Shown piece after piece: positions 35,435 to 47,400 of a stretch of DNA of 64,000 nucleotides. Source of the DNA: Plectrocnemia conspersa (Eukaryota; Arthropoda; Insecta; Trichoptera; Polycentropodidae); NCBI GenBank assembly GCA_009617715.1, contig VTFK01000521.1:208333-272332 (forward strand), in the 5' to 3' direction. A model generated the notes under the pieces. It did no database searches. It saw only the letters and a list, made by a program, of their open reading frames with translations, and had not been told where the DNA came from. The stretch's first letter is position 1. Each line of letters begins with the position of its first letter. Both the position numbers and the translations under genes were made by a program.

Positions 35435-38370
35435 ATGAATAGATAATTCTTGACTTGTTAAAAAATAAGATTCAATATTATATTGATTGCATATGTTTGA
35501 TAATTCACTAAAAAATAAACCATAATATAAAATATGATTTTAATTTTGCAATTCAATTTTTGGAAAAATCCATGTCTAATTAAATTTTTGTTATGTATGA
35601 ATTAAAATACTAACATTGAGATTATAGTCAATGTAGAAAAATAAAGCATCTGTAGTTATCTAAACGCACTGCTTTTGAGGCAAAAAATGAAAGCAAGAAT
35701 ATTTATAAATTACATCAAAAATAAGTTACGTAATTAGTTAAGATATGAAAGCTAAATAAACATTACTTTTATAGTATTTTTAAGTGCGTTGGATTTTCGT
35801 GTAATAGTAATTTAAACAGATTTTTCACAAGAAAAGTGCAATTTTTTCAGGAACAATAAATTTATTTTTAATCTGGTTTATTTTGTGAATTTTTCTAGAA
35901 CATTTACTTATTTAAATAAATAACTGCAATGACTACAAATCATTCTGCTAATTTCGAAAAAGCAAATTGAAAGCATTTATAAAAAAATAGTGCTATAGAA
36001 TTCTCAAATACAAAGAAATATTTATTTCTTATTTAAAATGACTTCTGAACCCAAAAAAAGTTATTGAAGTGTATAAAAATCTTTTTACTAAACATTTGCA
36101 AGGTTGGATAATGCACTTTTACACATTATTTTATTAATCTTGATTTTAATTATGTTCTAATTATGCACAGAATCAATTAGTATTTGGATTAACACCTTTC
36201 AAAAACGAAATCCTTATGTAAAAATCATGCGATACTTAAATTTTGGTTGAATTAAATTTATAGTTTATATAGAGACTTTGTCAAGCAAAGCTACACAAGC
36301 GCTATTTCTTTTTGCAACATCGTATTTATGCAAAACACGATTGTATGTTCCAGCTGCTATTAGATTAAACATCGACCATGTTTTGCGATACAAATTATCA
36401 GTACAATTTGATAACATATGTGCTGATAGACAGTTTATCTATTGCAATAAAAATAAATGCATTTATTAACATATTTTTTTATTATTAAAATGCATCTGAA
36501 TTATTTAAATATAATTTAGAGAAAAGAAACATTGCTCTACAGAATAATTAAAACAGTTTGACCTTTAGAGTCAGAAAATTCCATTTAATGTAATTTTCCA
36601 GATCTCATTCCCCATTTTAATATATTAGTGAGAACGTTCTGGATAGAGAAACTTTCTCCAGAGATCTTGGAATCGCTTTTAAGAGCAAGTAAAGGTTCTT
36701 TAACACATAAGCGACGTCTACGAATAATCTTTAAAGGTGCTTTTCTTTGTTATGAGGAACGCGTTTCACTTTTACGACCCGACAGTAATTCTCGTTCTTT
36801 ATGGCACTTGAATTGCCAAATAAACAAATACTCTCTCTTAATTTAAAATGGTTCTAAAATATTTAAATATTGCATATTTTCTTTCACATGCATTTTATTT
36901 TAAATTGGTTTACTCTACAAACTATTTTTGAATTTGATTCCTGTTTTTTTATTTATTATTAATAAAAGTTTTGTTTGGCAAGCTTAATCAGTATTGTCTG
37001 ACTTAAGCCAGACTGTATACGTAATTTCAATGCCAACGTTAATCGGGTAATCGTCTAAAAGTAACTTGATACATAAGGTCGTATTTAAAGCGTTACTAGC
37101 TTATGCATGTTGAGTATTGATCATATTGTGTAATTACCATTTATTACAAGCAATATACAGTAAAATTTACATTTTTCTCTATTTCTACTAAATAAGGGAA
37201 TAAAAGCAGAACAGACGAAGAAAGTTCTTTAATTAATTGCATCTCATTCAGTTTAGCATTTGTTCGCAGCTCAACTGGAACTCGAGATTCAGTTTTTATG
37301 TATGAAAATAAAGGTGGAGCTCTTAAGCGTGGGTTTCTTTATTGTCGATGAAAAACAATGGCGGCGAAAGGCATCAATCATGCGGGGAACTATTGTTGTT
37401 AGACAACAATGTCCAGTATTGTATGCGGGAGCCTTAATAAGCGGATGAAATTCACACCCTTTGTGCTGACGCGTATGCCAGAATACTCTCGCAAAACTTT
37501 GCGAAAAAATCTGAAACACCTTCGAGGTCGTAATCAATCAATTTCAGATCGAAATATGATAATTCTGTTTTGTAATTAACCAGCTTATTGTTTTAATTTC
37601 ACGTCAAATTTGCTAATGTTAGCCCTTCTGCCATATCAAATCATATTTTTAAATAATAGATCATTTTTCCAGTAAATTTTATTTTAAATAGAGCTGTATC
37701 TAAAATGTATAAATTGCATTTATAAATTAAATATACTAGCAATTTTATTATTTTGCTACTTTTTTGCCAATTTTTTGTACACACACTATGTGAAAACACG
37801 TATATATATACATATATAAATTAACTATTTTTATTAGATATTTACTGTATATTCCAGTCAGCCGAAACTGGGCTTCGCGTTCAAAACCTATTCATGCATA
37901 TATTATGATCCTATAAAGTCCTAAAAATGAATGTATAATATGCTCTGTAAATAAATTATTGGCAAACCTATTTTTATCGTCAGTTACAATGTGAGCATCT
38001 TTTGTAGTTACCGAAGCAATTTTAGTCAGATCTACTTTTCTTGTGCTTAAAATATCGATACTTTTTATTGTTGTTGCTGATGATGTTAAACTGATGAATT
38101 ATTTTTTTGCCATTAGTGAAAATTGCTAATATAGCTAATCCAGTTATTCTTAGTATACCTATATAAATGAAAATATTTTATAGCTATTTTATGCTGATTT
38201 TCACCAAAGGTAAATATGCGCCAGTGAATCGTAAACATGAGTCATCCATAAACTGTTAACTGATGCGGAGGAAAATCGTATTTGTTGACCGTACAAATTT
38301 ATAGCTGTATAAATGAATATCACATGTTAATTGTTTACGTGATAGAAAGAAATGCTATATGTTCGCCTTC
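35435..38370. other. rdgC: intronic non-coding DNA
   Basis: AT-rich, with a GC-richer patch at 37230-37560 carrying open frames on both strands but no recognised protein. The frame at 36628-36846 likewise resembles nothing known to me. Confidence 0.45.
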
Positions 38371-38420
38371 CAGAGGTCGGCATAAATATTTTAGGTTCTG
38401 AGGGCCAAAGCCATTTATAT
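38371..38420 (+). mobile_element. hAT-type transposon end (single)
   Basis: CAGAGGTCGGCATAAAT then GAGGGCCAAAGCC resembles a hAT terminal repeat followed by a GGGCCA subterminal block, as at 4941. There is no matching right end. Confidence 0.4.
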
Positions 38421-38591
38421 TAAAGCATTTTATGTAGATATAACTACAACAAAGAAATGTTTACTAATACTATGCTACAAATAATGATACAAAAATTGAC
38501 AATCCTAGCTACTCCACTAGCTACTTTTTTTCAAAACTGTTTATTTTATTTTTGGGTGTTGAGGCCTGTCATAGAAACCTGTAAGCATATA

Positions 38592-39052
38592 TTATTTATC
38601 ACATATATATGGAAATATAGTTGCCGCTATCAGTTCATGGAGTGAAAATTGTGAAACTCGAAGCACTTTCGCTGGAGTGTCGGCATAATATTGTCGGTTG
38701 TGATCTTGTGATGATTTTTGTTGATGTTCCTCGTGCTGGGAGTCCATGAAATTAAGTATTTTTCCGTCTGCAACCAAGTTTCACATTTTTTATATTGCTG
38801 ATTCGAGACAACTCTAGTGTGTTGCAGATGAAGATGTTGGTGGGTCAATTGCATCACTTTTGTACACACCAACAAAATATGTTTACGGTCGAAAAATAAA
38901 ACTGATAGGTGGCCACTTTCGGCGATCGTTAATAAATGGGTAAAAAACAGTAGTTCTTTTTTCACAGGGTAGAACGCATTGTCTATCATGCATTCTGTCG
39001 AAACACAAGTAGTATTTTTTTTTTGAGTGCTCACGAGTGATAAACGTCTCAA
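38592..39052 (-). other. open reading frame island, unassigned
   Basis: A 140-codon minus-strand frame (38630-39052) overlaps a second frame of 61 codons (38592-38777). The longer one is unusually long for this AT-rich DNA. It has no domain I recognise, no clear splice sites and no repeat match. It may be chance, decayed transposon coding sequence or an antisense exon. Confidence 0.25.
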
Positions 39053-40151
39053 GAGAAATGTGTTAATAGGTGGTCCGTGAAATCATTAACGGAATCAATT
39101 TAGTTTTGAGCTCTCTTTCCGATCTCTCCTTTGTTGTAAATGTCTTACTTTGGAGAAAAAATAGTGTTTATTTACATATATTTTTGATTGATAGATTGAC
39201 CTTTAAATTTAATATGCAGGTGGTTGTTAATATTTTTTGATTTTTATTATCTATTTAGCTAAAAAGCTACATCCTTTAGCTTTAAAACCCAAAAAAGCAA
39301 TCGAAAAATACTATGCTATTTGCTAATTTTACCATTCAAAAAATTTCAATCACTTCTATGAGCTCAAGATATCGCAATTAATTTTTACCACTGATAAATC
39401 ATCAACTAGTAAAATTAACAGTTCATTAAACTTTAATTTTTGATTAAAAAAATATCAAAACTATTGATTATTAAGTCTACGAGATCAAATAAAGCTCACT
39501 ACTATCACAATTGGTTTAAGAAAAAATGATACATTATTATATGTATAGCTAAGTACCTGTTGGTGAATGATACAATAAGTAACCAAAGGCTTTAAATACC
39601 TTGTATTTTTTAGTTTTTTTTTTAATATATTCAATTATTCCTTTTCCTATTATTTCGTTTTGAACTGTACTTTGTTAAAGTATTCTTATCTGTAGTTGTT
39701 TTACAGAAATTATACATATAATCTATTTTCGTATATACTTATATACTAAAAACTTACCAATGCCACAGCAACTAAGCAGTATTAGTAACGTCTGTAGACT
39801 TATCGATTGACAAAAAAACTATTATTACCATTTTTTCTGTAATTAAATTGCCTATTGATGTTCCTCTCAATGTCCTTATTTATTTGAATTTTCTATACAC
39901 ACATTTATACAGTTCTTATAAGCAATAATTATTTATTAGCTAAGAAATTTGTACACTGACTTTAATTACAGCATCATTTTTTCATATATATATTTTTTAA
40001 TCTTTGCTTTCTTATGGGTAATGCATATTCCGTCAAGAGCTTAGTTTGTCAATGGCAACGTATATTAAGCACTTTTAGTACAAATATAGTGTAACTGTAC
40101 AATAAACACTTTATGCATTTTGTAACATAATATTTCACATTACACTTTTCT
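39053..40151. other. rdgC: intronic non-coding DNA
   Basis: AT-rich. Nothing recognised. Confidence 0.5.
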
Positions 40152-40361
40152 TTAACCCTTTGGGTTACCCTAATCCGATACATAAGCTTCTCCTATTTTG
40201 GAGAAAATTGAGTTGTTGGATCTGATGTTATTATTGTCAAAAGATTTGGATACATTTTTAGTGAAATATTGAGCACATACTTATAAAATAAAAAACATTT
40301 TTTTTTAATTTTAAAATATGTTAAATATCGCACTTGAATTTTTCGGCAACTTAAGGGCTAA
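40152..40361. mobile_element. piggyBac-like MITE
   Basis: TTAA + CCCTTTGGGTTACC at the left (40152-40169). GGCAACTTAAGGG + CTAA at the right (to 40361), which reads TTAG + CCCTTAAGTTGCC on the minus strand. The ends are imperfect inverted repeats, about 202 bp apart, with one target copy mutated. Confidence 0.5.
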
Positions 40362-41726
40362 AAGCATGATATTCAAAGTATTTTTTTCTGGTTTTAACAT
40401 TGAAATGCAGTAGTTAAAAAATATAAATAAAACCTCAATGTGGCACTAAAAACGTTGCTGAAATATAACTGCGTTAAATCACAATAATTCGTAGCTATAG
40501 GAGCGCCAGTTTCGATTGTATCCCACAACTTCTCAACTCAACAGTCAGCTGTTTTGTTATAATACATTTTATTAAATTTTAAATAAATATAGAATGTTTA
40601 ATTCAAATTATTGCCGGTATGCTTATTAAATATGTGGTTATATTTTATCTTGAAACCGATTTAATCTTTTCCTCCTCAATTCAAGGTTTTCATTTCACCA
40701 AAAGATTTTTATCCTCTTTAGCCAAACGTTATCTTTGAAGCTTCTTAATCACGCTATCAATTCTTGTGCATTTTCTTTATTCGAGGCTCTCTCGACATTT
40801 TCTCCCGTGTAATATCTCTCTATCTCTCTCTCGCGAAATTAATTCGATTGCTCCCCTTTCGAGCTTCATTAACTAGCGGCCGAGGGACGTTAAACAAGAT
40901 TTTCCGACGCATTCTGAGGGTTTCCGCTCTTCCACTTTTATAATAAAATTCTAAGAGCACCATTCTATGAAAATTTATTTTCACCAACATTGTAAATTAC
41001 ATTGCTTTGCGGTGAAGTACGGTTAAAGAGAAAATTTTCACAATTGAGTTACATTATATTCGCCAGGTCAGATTTCGCGTGATGTGTTTCAAACATGTCG
41101 ATAATTTTCAATTTGATGGAATAATAACGTTAGGTAAACGTATTGTAGTCGAGACATATGTGAATGTAATATCAAATTTCAATGTTTCATTGAATTTAAA
41201 TTAAATCGCAAATAATACGTGATGTGTTAGATGTCACGTGTACATGAATCACGTTTTTAATTCGATGAAAATAATTCACTATTCAATTCTGGCATGTTAT
41301 TTGTATACAACGTTGAAGAAATGCAAATATCAATATGATCTAAATAACTATACAAAGCTTTTGAGCTTATTCAAAAATATGTATTTAAACAAAAAAATAA
41401 TAATTTTTTTTTTTTTAATCAATGTTTATTAAAAAAAAAAATTTTACACAAAAAAGAGTGATGTTATGTATTTAATTTCTTTCCCGATTTCTAATATATG
41501 ACCCAGCATCAATATATTGCGCAGTCTTTGTGTTTCTCTTCAATAAAATTTGTATAATAGAAAAATGTATAGGAACTAAAAATTCGTCAAAGCACTAAAC
41601 AAAATAATAATGTTTTTTTGATAATAGCTTTTATCACATTTTTACCTTAAAAAATTATATTTAAAATATAGGGAACAACACTTTATTTAAAACTAATTAC
41701 TTAATGAATTTTGTATCATAAAACCA
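40362..41726. other. rdgC: intronic non-coding DNA
   Basis: Includes a CT-rich run (ATCTCTCTATCTCTCTCTC) near 40816-40834 and a GC-richer patch around it. Otherwise AT-rich and unremarkable. Confidence 0.45.
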
Positions 41727-41850
41727 TTACGGTGTACCAAAGGTATGTCTTACACCTGAAAGACCTGAGTTCAAATCCCATATGGAACATAGTGATTTTT
41801 ACTGTGTATGGAAGATCGGATTTAGTGATTTTATTTATTTTACTAGATTT
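41727..41850 (+). mobile_element. tRNA-derived SINE, family B, head-only copy
   Basis: ACGGTGTACCAAAGGTATG then TGAGTTCAAATCCCATATGG (B-box-like GTTCAAATCC) and TAGTGATTTTTACTGTG. It matches the heads at 1141 and 18257. The body and tail are missing or unrecognisable. Confidence 0.55.
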
Positions 41851-42313
41851 TATTAATTTTAAGAAAATAAATGTGTTTGTCTGTCACAAGAATCCAATTA
41901 ATCGGTGGACAATAGTCATGTGACATTTGCACATGTCATTTAGCTGTCACTTTCAGGGCAATTGTGTTTATCGAGATACTTAAAAAATTCTGAAAAAATA
42001 AGAAAATATAGTTTTGCAAATTTTTGAGAGATTCTCGAGAAGAAACACGAATTGACTTGTTAAGTAGGGCAATTTTAATATTTCACATTAAAAATATTAT
42101 AATATATGAATTCCCATGTAGCGTAAACCTTCCAGATAATTAACTCAAATTTACTGCATCCCTAAAAAAAAATTTTCTATGCATAACTTAATATGTTATT
42201 TATTAAACTGCTATTTTTTAAGAGCATATGCAATCTTACCTAGTAGGATTAAAATTTATTACATAAAATAATTAAAATATAAACAATTTTTTTTATTTAA
42301 ATCTGTTTTACTG
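41851..42313. other. rdgC: intronic non-coding DNA
   Basis: AT-rich. Nothing recognised. Confidence 0.5.
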
Positions 42314-42539
42314 TTAACCCTTTAAACGCCAGCAACTTTTTAGTGAGTCACCTGTTATTTTTCTTTACGCGTCAGTATTTTTTTCTAAAACTAAATATGA
42401 AATACTTGGTTTACAGATAAATAAGGCTAGTACAATAATATTTAATAATTAAAAAAATTTGCATATATTTCGTTAACTTGTTTTAAGAAATAATTTGTTT
42501 GAAAAATGTCAATGAGTCGCTGGCGTTTAAGAGGGTAAA
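42314..42539. mobile_element. piggyBac-like MITE with about 20-bp inverted ends
   Basis: TTAA + CCCTTTAAACGCCAGCAACT at the left; on the minus strand the right end reads CCCTCTTAAACGCCAGCGACT beside TAAA, a one-base variant of TTAA. The ends match over about 20 bp with one indel and one substitution. The interior is 218 bp, AT-rich and non-coding. Confidence 0.7.
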
Positions 42540-42834
42540 TTTAAATACTCTCTTTAACAAATTGCTGTATTTTATTTTAAATCAATATTAGTCTAATAAT
42601 ACAACATAAAAACTAGTCTTGCCAATTTTAATTTCTTTTGCCTTCTTTTGAAATTAAAGTGTTATTTGGTTTTAAAATATATCATTTTAAATATCTATGA
42701 TATAAATTTGCCTTGACTCTCGTTAAGAGCCGATAACGCCGATGAACGTTTTCAAAAAATTAGAGTAATTTTATTTTAAATAAAATAATAGTGTAAACTT
42801 ATTTATATAACTTGTTTCAAACATACATAAGTCT

Positions 42835-42874
42835 GTAACAGACCTTTTTTAATACGTAACAGACCTTTTTTAAT
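42835..42874 (+). repeat. short tandem duplication (21-bp period)
   Basis: GTAACAGACCTTTTTTAAT occurs twice (42835-42853 and 42856-42874), separated by AC. It lies just before a SINE-tail fragment and is probably a local duplication. Confidence 0.8.
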
Positions 42875-42883
42875 TTTATCTTA

Positions 42884-42921
42884 CTGTAACGCATTGGGCT
42901 CATACCTGTCATGTTACAATG
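42884..42921 (+). mobile_element. SINE tail fragment
   Basis: CTGTAACGCATTGGGCTCAT then ACCTGTCATGTTACAAT matches the 3' tail module shared by SINE families A and B. No head or body is visible. Confidence 0.6.
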
Positions 42922-43842
42922 GTAAATTAATTACTATAAAAAATGATTATTAAAGTCTTGATTGAGTTCTGGCAGGCAGTTTTAAAAGTAAATTATTTTA
43001 TTTTATCTTTATGGTAAGAAAAAGTTTAAAATTTTAATTCAGCATTATTGGTAAAGTCCACTGTTTATTTTTAAAAATCTATTAACAAATCAAAAATCAG
43101 CAAACAACGTCAGACCCATTATTAATGGGGCAATTTAATTAACGCGCGATTATTTCCTTAACGTGTACAACATAAATTTATATTTAATATTATATAACAC
43201 GTTTTTTGTTTAATTATTTTTTATGCTTCGTCCGTAGGGTAGGGTCGTTAAGAGATTACGGCCTACATTTATTAAAATTTACTAAATTAACTTGGTGCGA
43301 AAAATCGTGGCGTAATCGAACGTGTCCAGAATTTCCGACATAATTTGGGGGAAAAGGGGGAGGAAATACCTGAATAATAAAAACGAAGGGCATTCAGGTT
43401 GCGCGTAAAAAATAAAACAATACGCGTAATATAAAATTCTTTGTGGCCCGTTACGATATGTACATATATGTCAAACAATTGGTTATTTATTGACTGACGC
43501 GTGTTATGTGTACAACGTAAAAGTTATTTATTTGTGTTTAACTGTGTATAAAGAAAATACAATATAAAGGCAAAAATAATGAGAAAAAACCCACAATGGT
43601 TTGTGAGTTTGATAAATAATATTATTATTTGTATTTATTTTGAATCTTTCGCAGCAATATAATAGACGTTACGGTTTAATAATTATGTAATAAAAAGAGC
43701 AAAGAGTTAAAATAAATTATGTTTATTTCAAAGAGAAAATTATATTTCATGTTGTAGCACAAGATCTAAAGCAGGACTAATGTTGTTTTTAATATATAAT
43801 AATATTATAATTTATAATATAAAATAAATGTAAATTACATCA
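42922..43842. other. rdgC: intronic non-coding DNA
   Basis: AT-rich, with a GC-richer patch at 43230-43460. No feature recognised. Confidence 0.45.
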
Positions 43843-43910
43843 GTTGGTTCAAATTTGCCCGTTGTAACGCATTGGGCTTATGCCTGTCGGGATACAATAA
43901 TAAAAATAAA
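43843..43910 (+). mobile_element. SINE family A, 5'-truncated tail copy
   Basis: CAGTTGGTTCAAATTTGCCC then GTTGTAACGCATTGGGCTTA and TGCCTGTCGGGATACAATAA. It matches the last 70 bp of the copy at 16957, including the CAGTTGGT lead-in specific to family A. Confidence 0.7.
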
Positions 43911-44290
43911 TAAATTAGCTCAGTAACAGTATACCGAGATGGTAAAAATCAAATTGCTTTTTAAGAAGCGTACGCTTGTAATGATTAGAAATATATTTAT
44001 GTTGTATTATTAAATATATTAGCGGGTGTTCTATATGCCTACTAATTTTAGCATAAAAATATTTATTATTGTTTTAATCAATGAAATTTACCACTCACAA
44101 GTCACGAGGCATTACGAGAAAAATATCATGCGCGGCTTAGTATAAATTATTTTTTTTAGTTAATGGTAGAAAAATATTAAAAAAATACTACAACCTAACG
44201 CAAACGAAGGTTGGTGATAGTGTGAGGTTATTACCCAGCAAAGCCTCCACATTCAGTGCGACTGCCCCCCCAATTTCCGCTCTAACGCAT
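43911..44290. other. rdgC: intronic non-coding DNA
   Basis: AT-rich, becoming GC-rich from about 44200 where the next island starts. Confidence 0.45.
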
Positions 44291-44431
44291 TTATTCAAAG
44301 CAGCTGGGCTTGGGCCTCTCACCCTTAGCTATGAATTTTAAATCCTTTAGTGATAAGGGTCTAGAGTCATCTGCACTACTTTTTTTGTCGTCATTCCGCA
44401 CGAAGCGAATACCGTTACATGAACGGGACAT
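44291..44431 (-). other. small open frame in a GC-rich island, unassigned
   Basis: ATG at 44431 opens a 46-residue minus-strand frame that ends at 44291. It includes GIRFVRNDDKKSS and LSLKDLKFIAKGERPKPS. It lies in a GC-rich island (44200-44640) that also has ATGGCTGCCCTGGGTGCC upstream on the same strand. The composition looks coding, but no family or splice structure was recognised. It may be a TE or retrocopy remnant. Confidence 0.25.
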
Positions 44432-47400
44432 AGCGATACTTTTTCGTTGCTTAATATTTTTTTAAGCACGCTTCCATTTTCCACCCACGCTGGGCACCCA
44501 GGGCAGCCATGTTGTCAATATCATCGACGGTGATAAAAATATTGTGTTGTTTCCATGTATAATATTTGAATGACGCCTATCTGCGTCATCGGTTCTTAAC
44601 GATTGTTTTTAAATTAAAGTAAATTTATGTCGTCGGTCTGTTAAATGTTAAATGTTATTTTCAATTAAATAATACTGAAGAGCTCAGCCGGTAAAGATAT
44701 GAATTCTAGAATAATGCAAAACAAGTCTAAAGCTGTATACTTATCTTTGTAAATAAATATTTTACTCTATTATTGAATTTAAAAAATACAGAAATCTGTT
44801 GAAAATAGATTTCAAATTTCTCTAGCAACAAAATAGATGACAATAAATATTTAAGCTCCGAAATATTATTGTTATATATTAATTTTTCATTATTGTGATT
44901 TATTTGATTTTTCAAATAAATGGCAAGATTTTTAAAAAAAAATATATAAAAATAGCATTTTATTAGTAAAATATCTAAATTTGCGTTGCTTAGAGAATTA
45001 ATTATGTGGCAATTTGCGAGGAAAATATCTCAAAATTTGCGCTACTTATGTAATCATATATTCTTAATATGCAATTAAAATTAAAAACTACGCGTCAATG
45101 CCAAATCCGAAATTATGATTTTTTTATTTTGGTAGGAATTTTATAGTTTTTTAAAAAATATTATTAAATTATACAAAAATTAAAAATCTTTTACACATCC
45201 TACTATTCATTTAAATTTTATAAATTTACAGCTGCACTTGGAGTAGATTGTACGAATAGGGACATTTTTCGCCAATATAAGTTTTATGACCGACTCTAGG
45301 AATAACGATCAAAAAACATTTCCCTTCGGTTTTCTGTCAAAATAAATTAAGAATGTAAGAATTAATAACTAAGGTATGATTATATACTAGGTCTTTAGAA
45401 ATTTATCGCCTATATAAAATAAAGACAATTTTTTAAATGATAGATATTATACGATTAGTTTTTGTAAGTAAATTTGAAGTAGAATAATACATCATTAGTT
45501 GTGTACTTGTTTGCTTATATTTAAATTATTCACTATTAAATAGTTCACAGGTACATAAAATAACATAAATTGTTGTTAATGATACACATAAAAAAAATTT
45601 CGATTTACAGAAATACGTACTTTAATAATATGTATATTTGACGAGAAATAAAAAGCACTAATTGCAATCTTAGTTTATTTTATAATTTAGTTTTAATAAA
45701 CTATATTTTTGTTTGATGAATATATTACAATATAACCAAACCATAATATTTAATAGTTACCAACTTTTCTAACGCACAGAAATTATTATATTCATATACT
45801 TATGTATAGAATTTAATATTTTTTTTTATTTTATATAATAACATAAACACAATATAGAACTATCTTAAATTTATTTTAGTTTTTTCATAGTTTGCTTAAA
45901 TATTGCAGTACATAAATCAATTTAAGCGTAATAGCAAAAAAAAGTTTTCCAACTAAAATAACTTTTACCATGCTGGCAATATAGACAATATTTTTAATAT
46001 AGTATTTCAGGACCAAAATGTAGTTAAATTGCTATTTATTAGTATGAATTTATTAAAAAAAAGCTTTAATTTTATTTATTATAGACAAACTTAGAACCTG
46101 TGTAAAAATGTAACAATCAGGTACAAATTAACTACATGGAAATGTCATTAGAATTCTTATTACCTAACTGACAAATATTTTTTATATGGTTTTTTAATAT
46201 TTGTTTTTGCGTCAAATGGCTAAGTTGAAAGCCAATTTATTTTTAAATGTTTGTTAAACGGTGCATAGAAAATATTTAAAAATACTCAGAGGCTAGTTTC
46301 TTAGGCGTTTGGTTTTCGCTATAGTATGTATGTTATAAGACTCAAAATTTTGTGTCTCATAATTATTTCTAGTTTGAGAATATATCAAAGCATATTTACG
46401 TATGTCATAAGTAAAAACTTTAAACAAATATTAAGCACTCCTTTAAAATAATACAATATATGCCGAAAAGAATTTTCTAGACACTCTTTTTGTCAAAGAA
46501 ATTCGAATTATTTTGTTGTTGTTAAGAACATAAACTATTTGTTGCAAAAACTGTTTGAAACTAGATTTATACATATGTCAAAAATAATCTGAGCTGATTG
46601 CTTATAATACATTCAATTCAAGTAGTTCTAAATTTAACTTAACGTCGAATATACCTACATATATTCCCTACGGGCTGTTTCTTAACGAGCCAACCTTGTT
46701 ATTTATATTTTTAAATAAAATTTATGTGTTGGCAGTAATTTGCAACATTAAAAAGCACTTTTTGGAAAATATCAAATAACATTTTCACTCTTGTCATCGT
46801 GACTAATTTGCACGTTTACGATTCATTAATCAAATAAAAATATATGAATCATTTTCCTTTTAAAATACATCATCGTATTTTAAAATATACACATAAAATG
46901 CTTCCAAATAAATTCCACGTTTTCTTTGAATCGTATAACACTGTAAATATTTCCCGTAGGGGATTTGGAATCTTATCAAAACCGACATTGGGATCCAATG
47001 CATAAATATCGGAAAATGTCTAAGAGATTTTTCCATTTGAATGCTTCGGATGCATTGTGCATAAAACTTACATACATTAATATATGAAAATAATAAATAT
47101 CAAATTTTTATTATAATATTGACGCTTTCTTTATGGCGTATAAGACATTAAAATAAAGTGCTGGCACTTACATTTCAGTTATTTACTGAGAAAATGCACT
47201 CACGTTCCATATACCGGGTCATTAATCGCATTTTCCTTTGTGTCAGAAACATTTAGCTGACACATTGTAAGATAATACGAATGTGTTCATATTTTTTAAC
47301 GTTAAAAAATATTGATGTTGCTAAAATATCATATATTGTATATTTTCAGATTTAAAAAAAAAAATATTGGATATACTTCTTTATTGAATAAATAATAATT

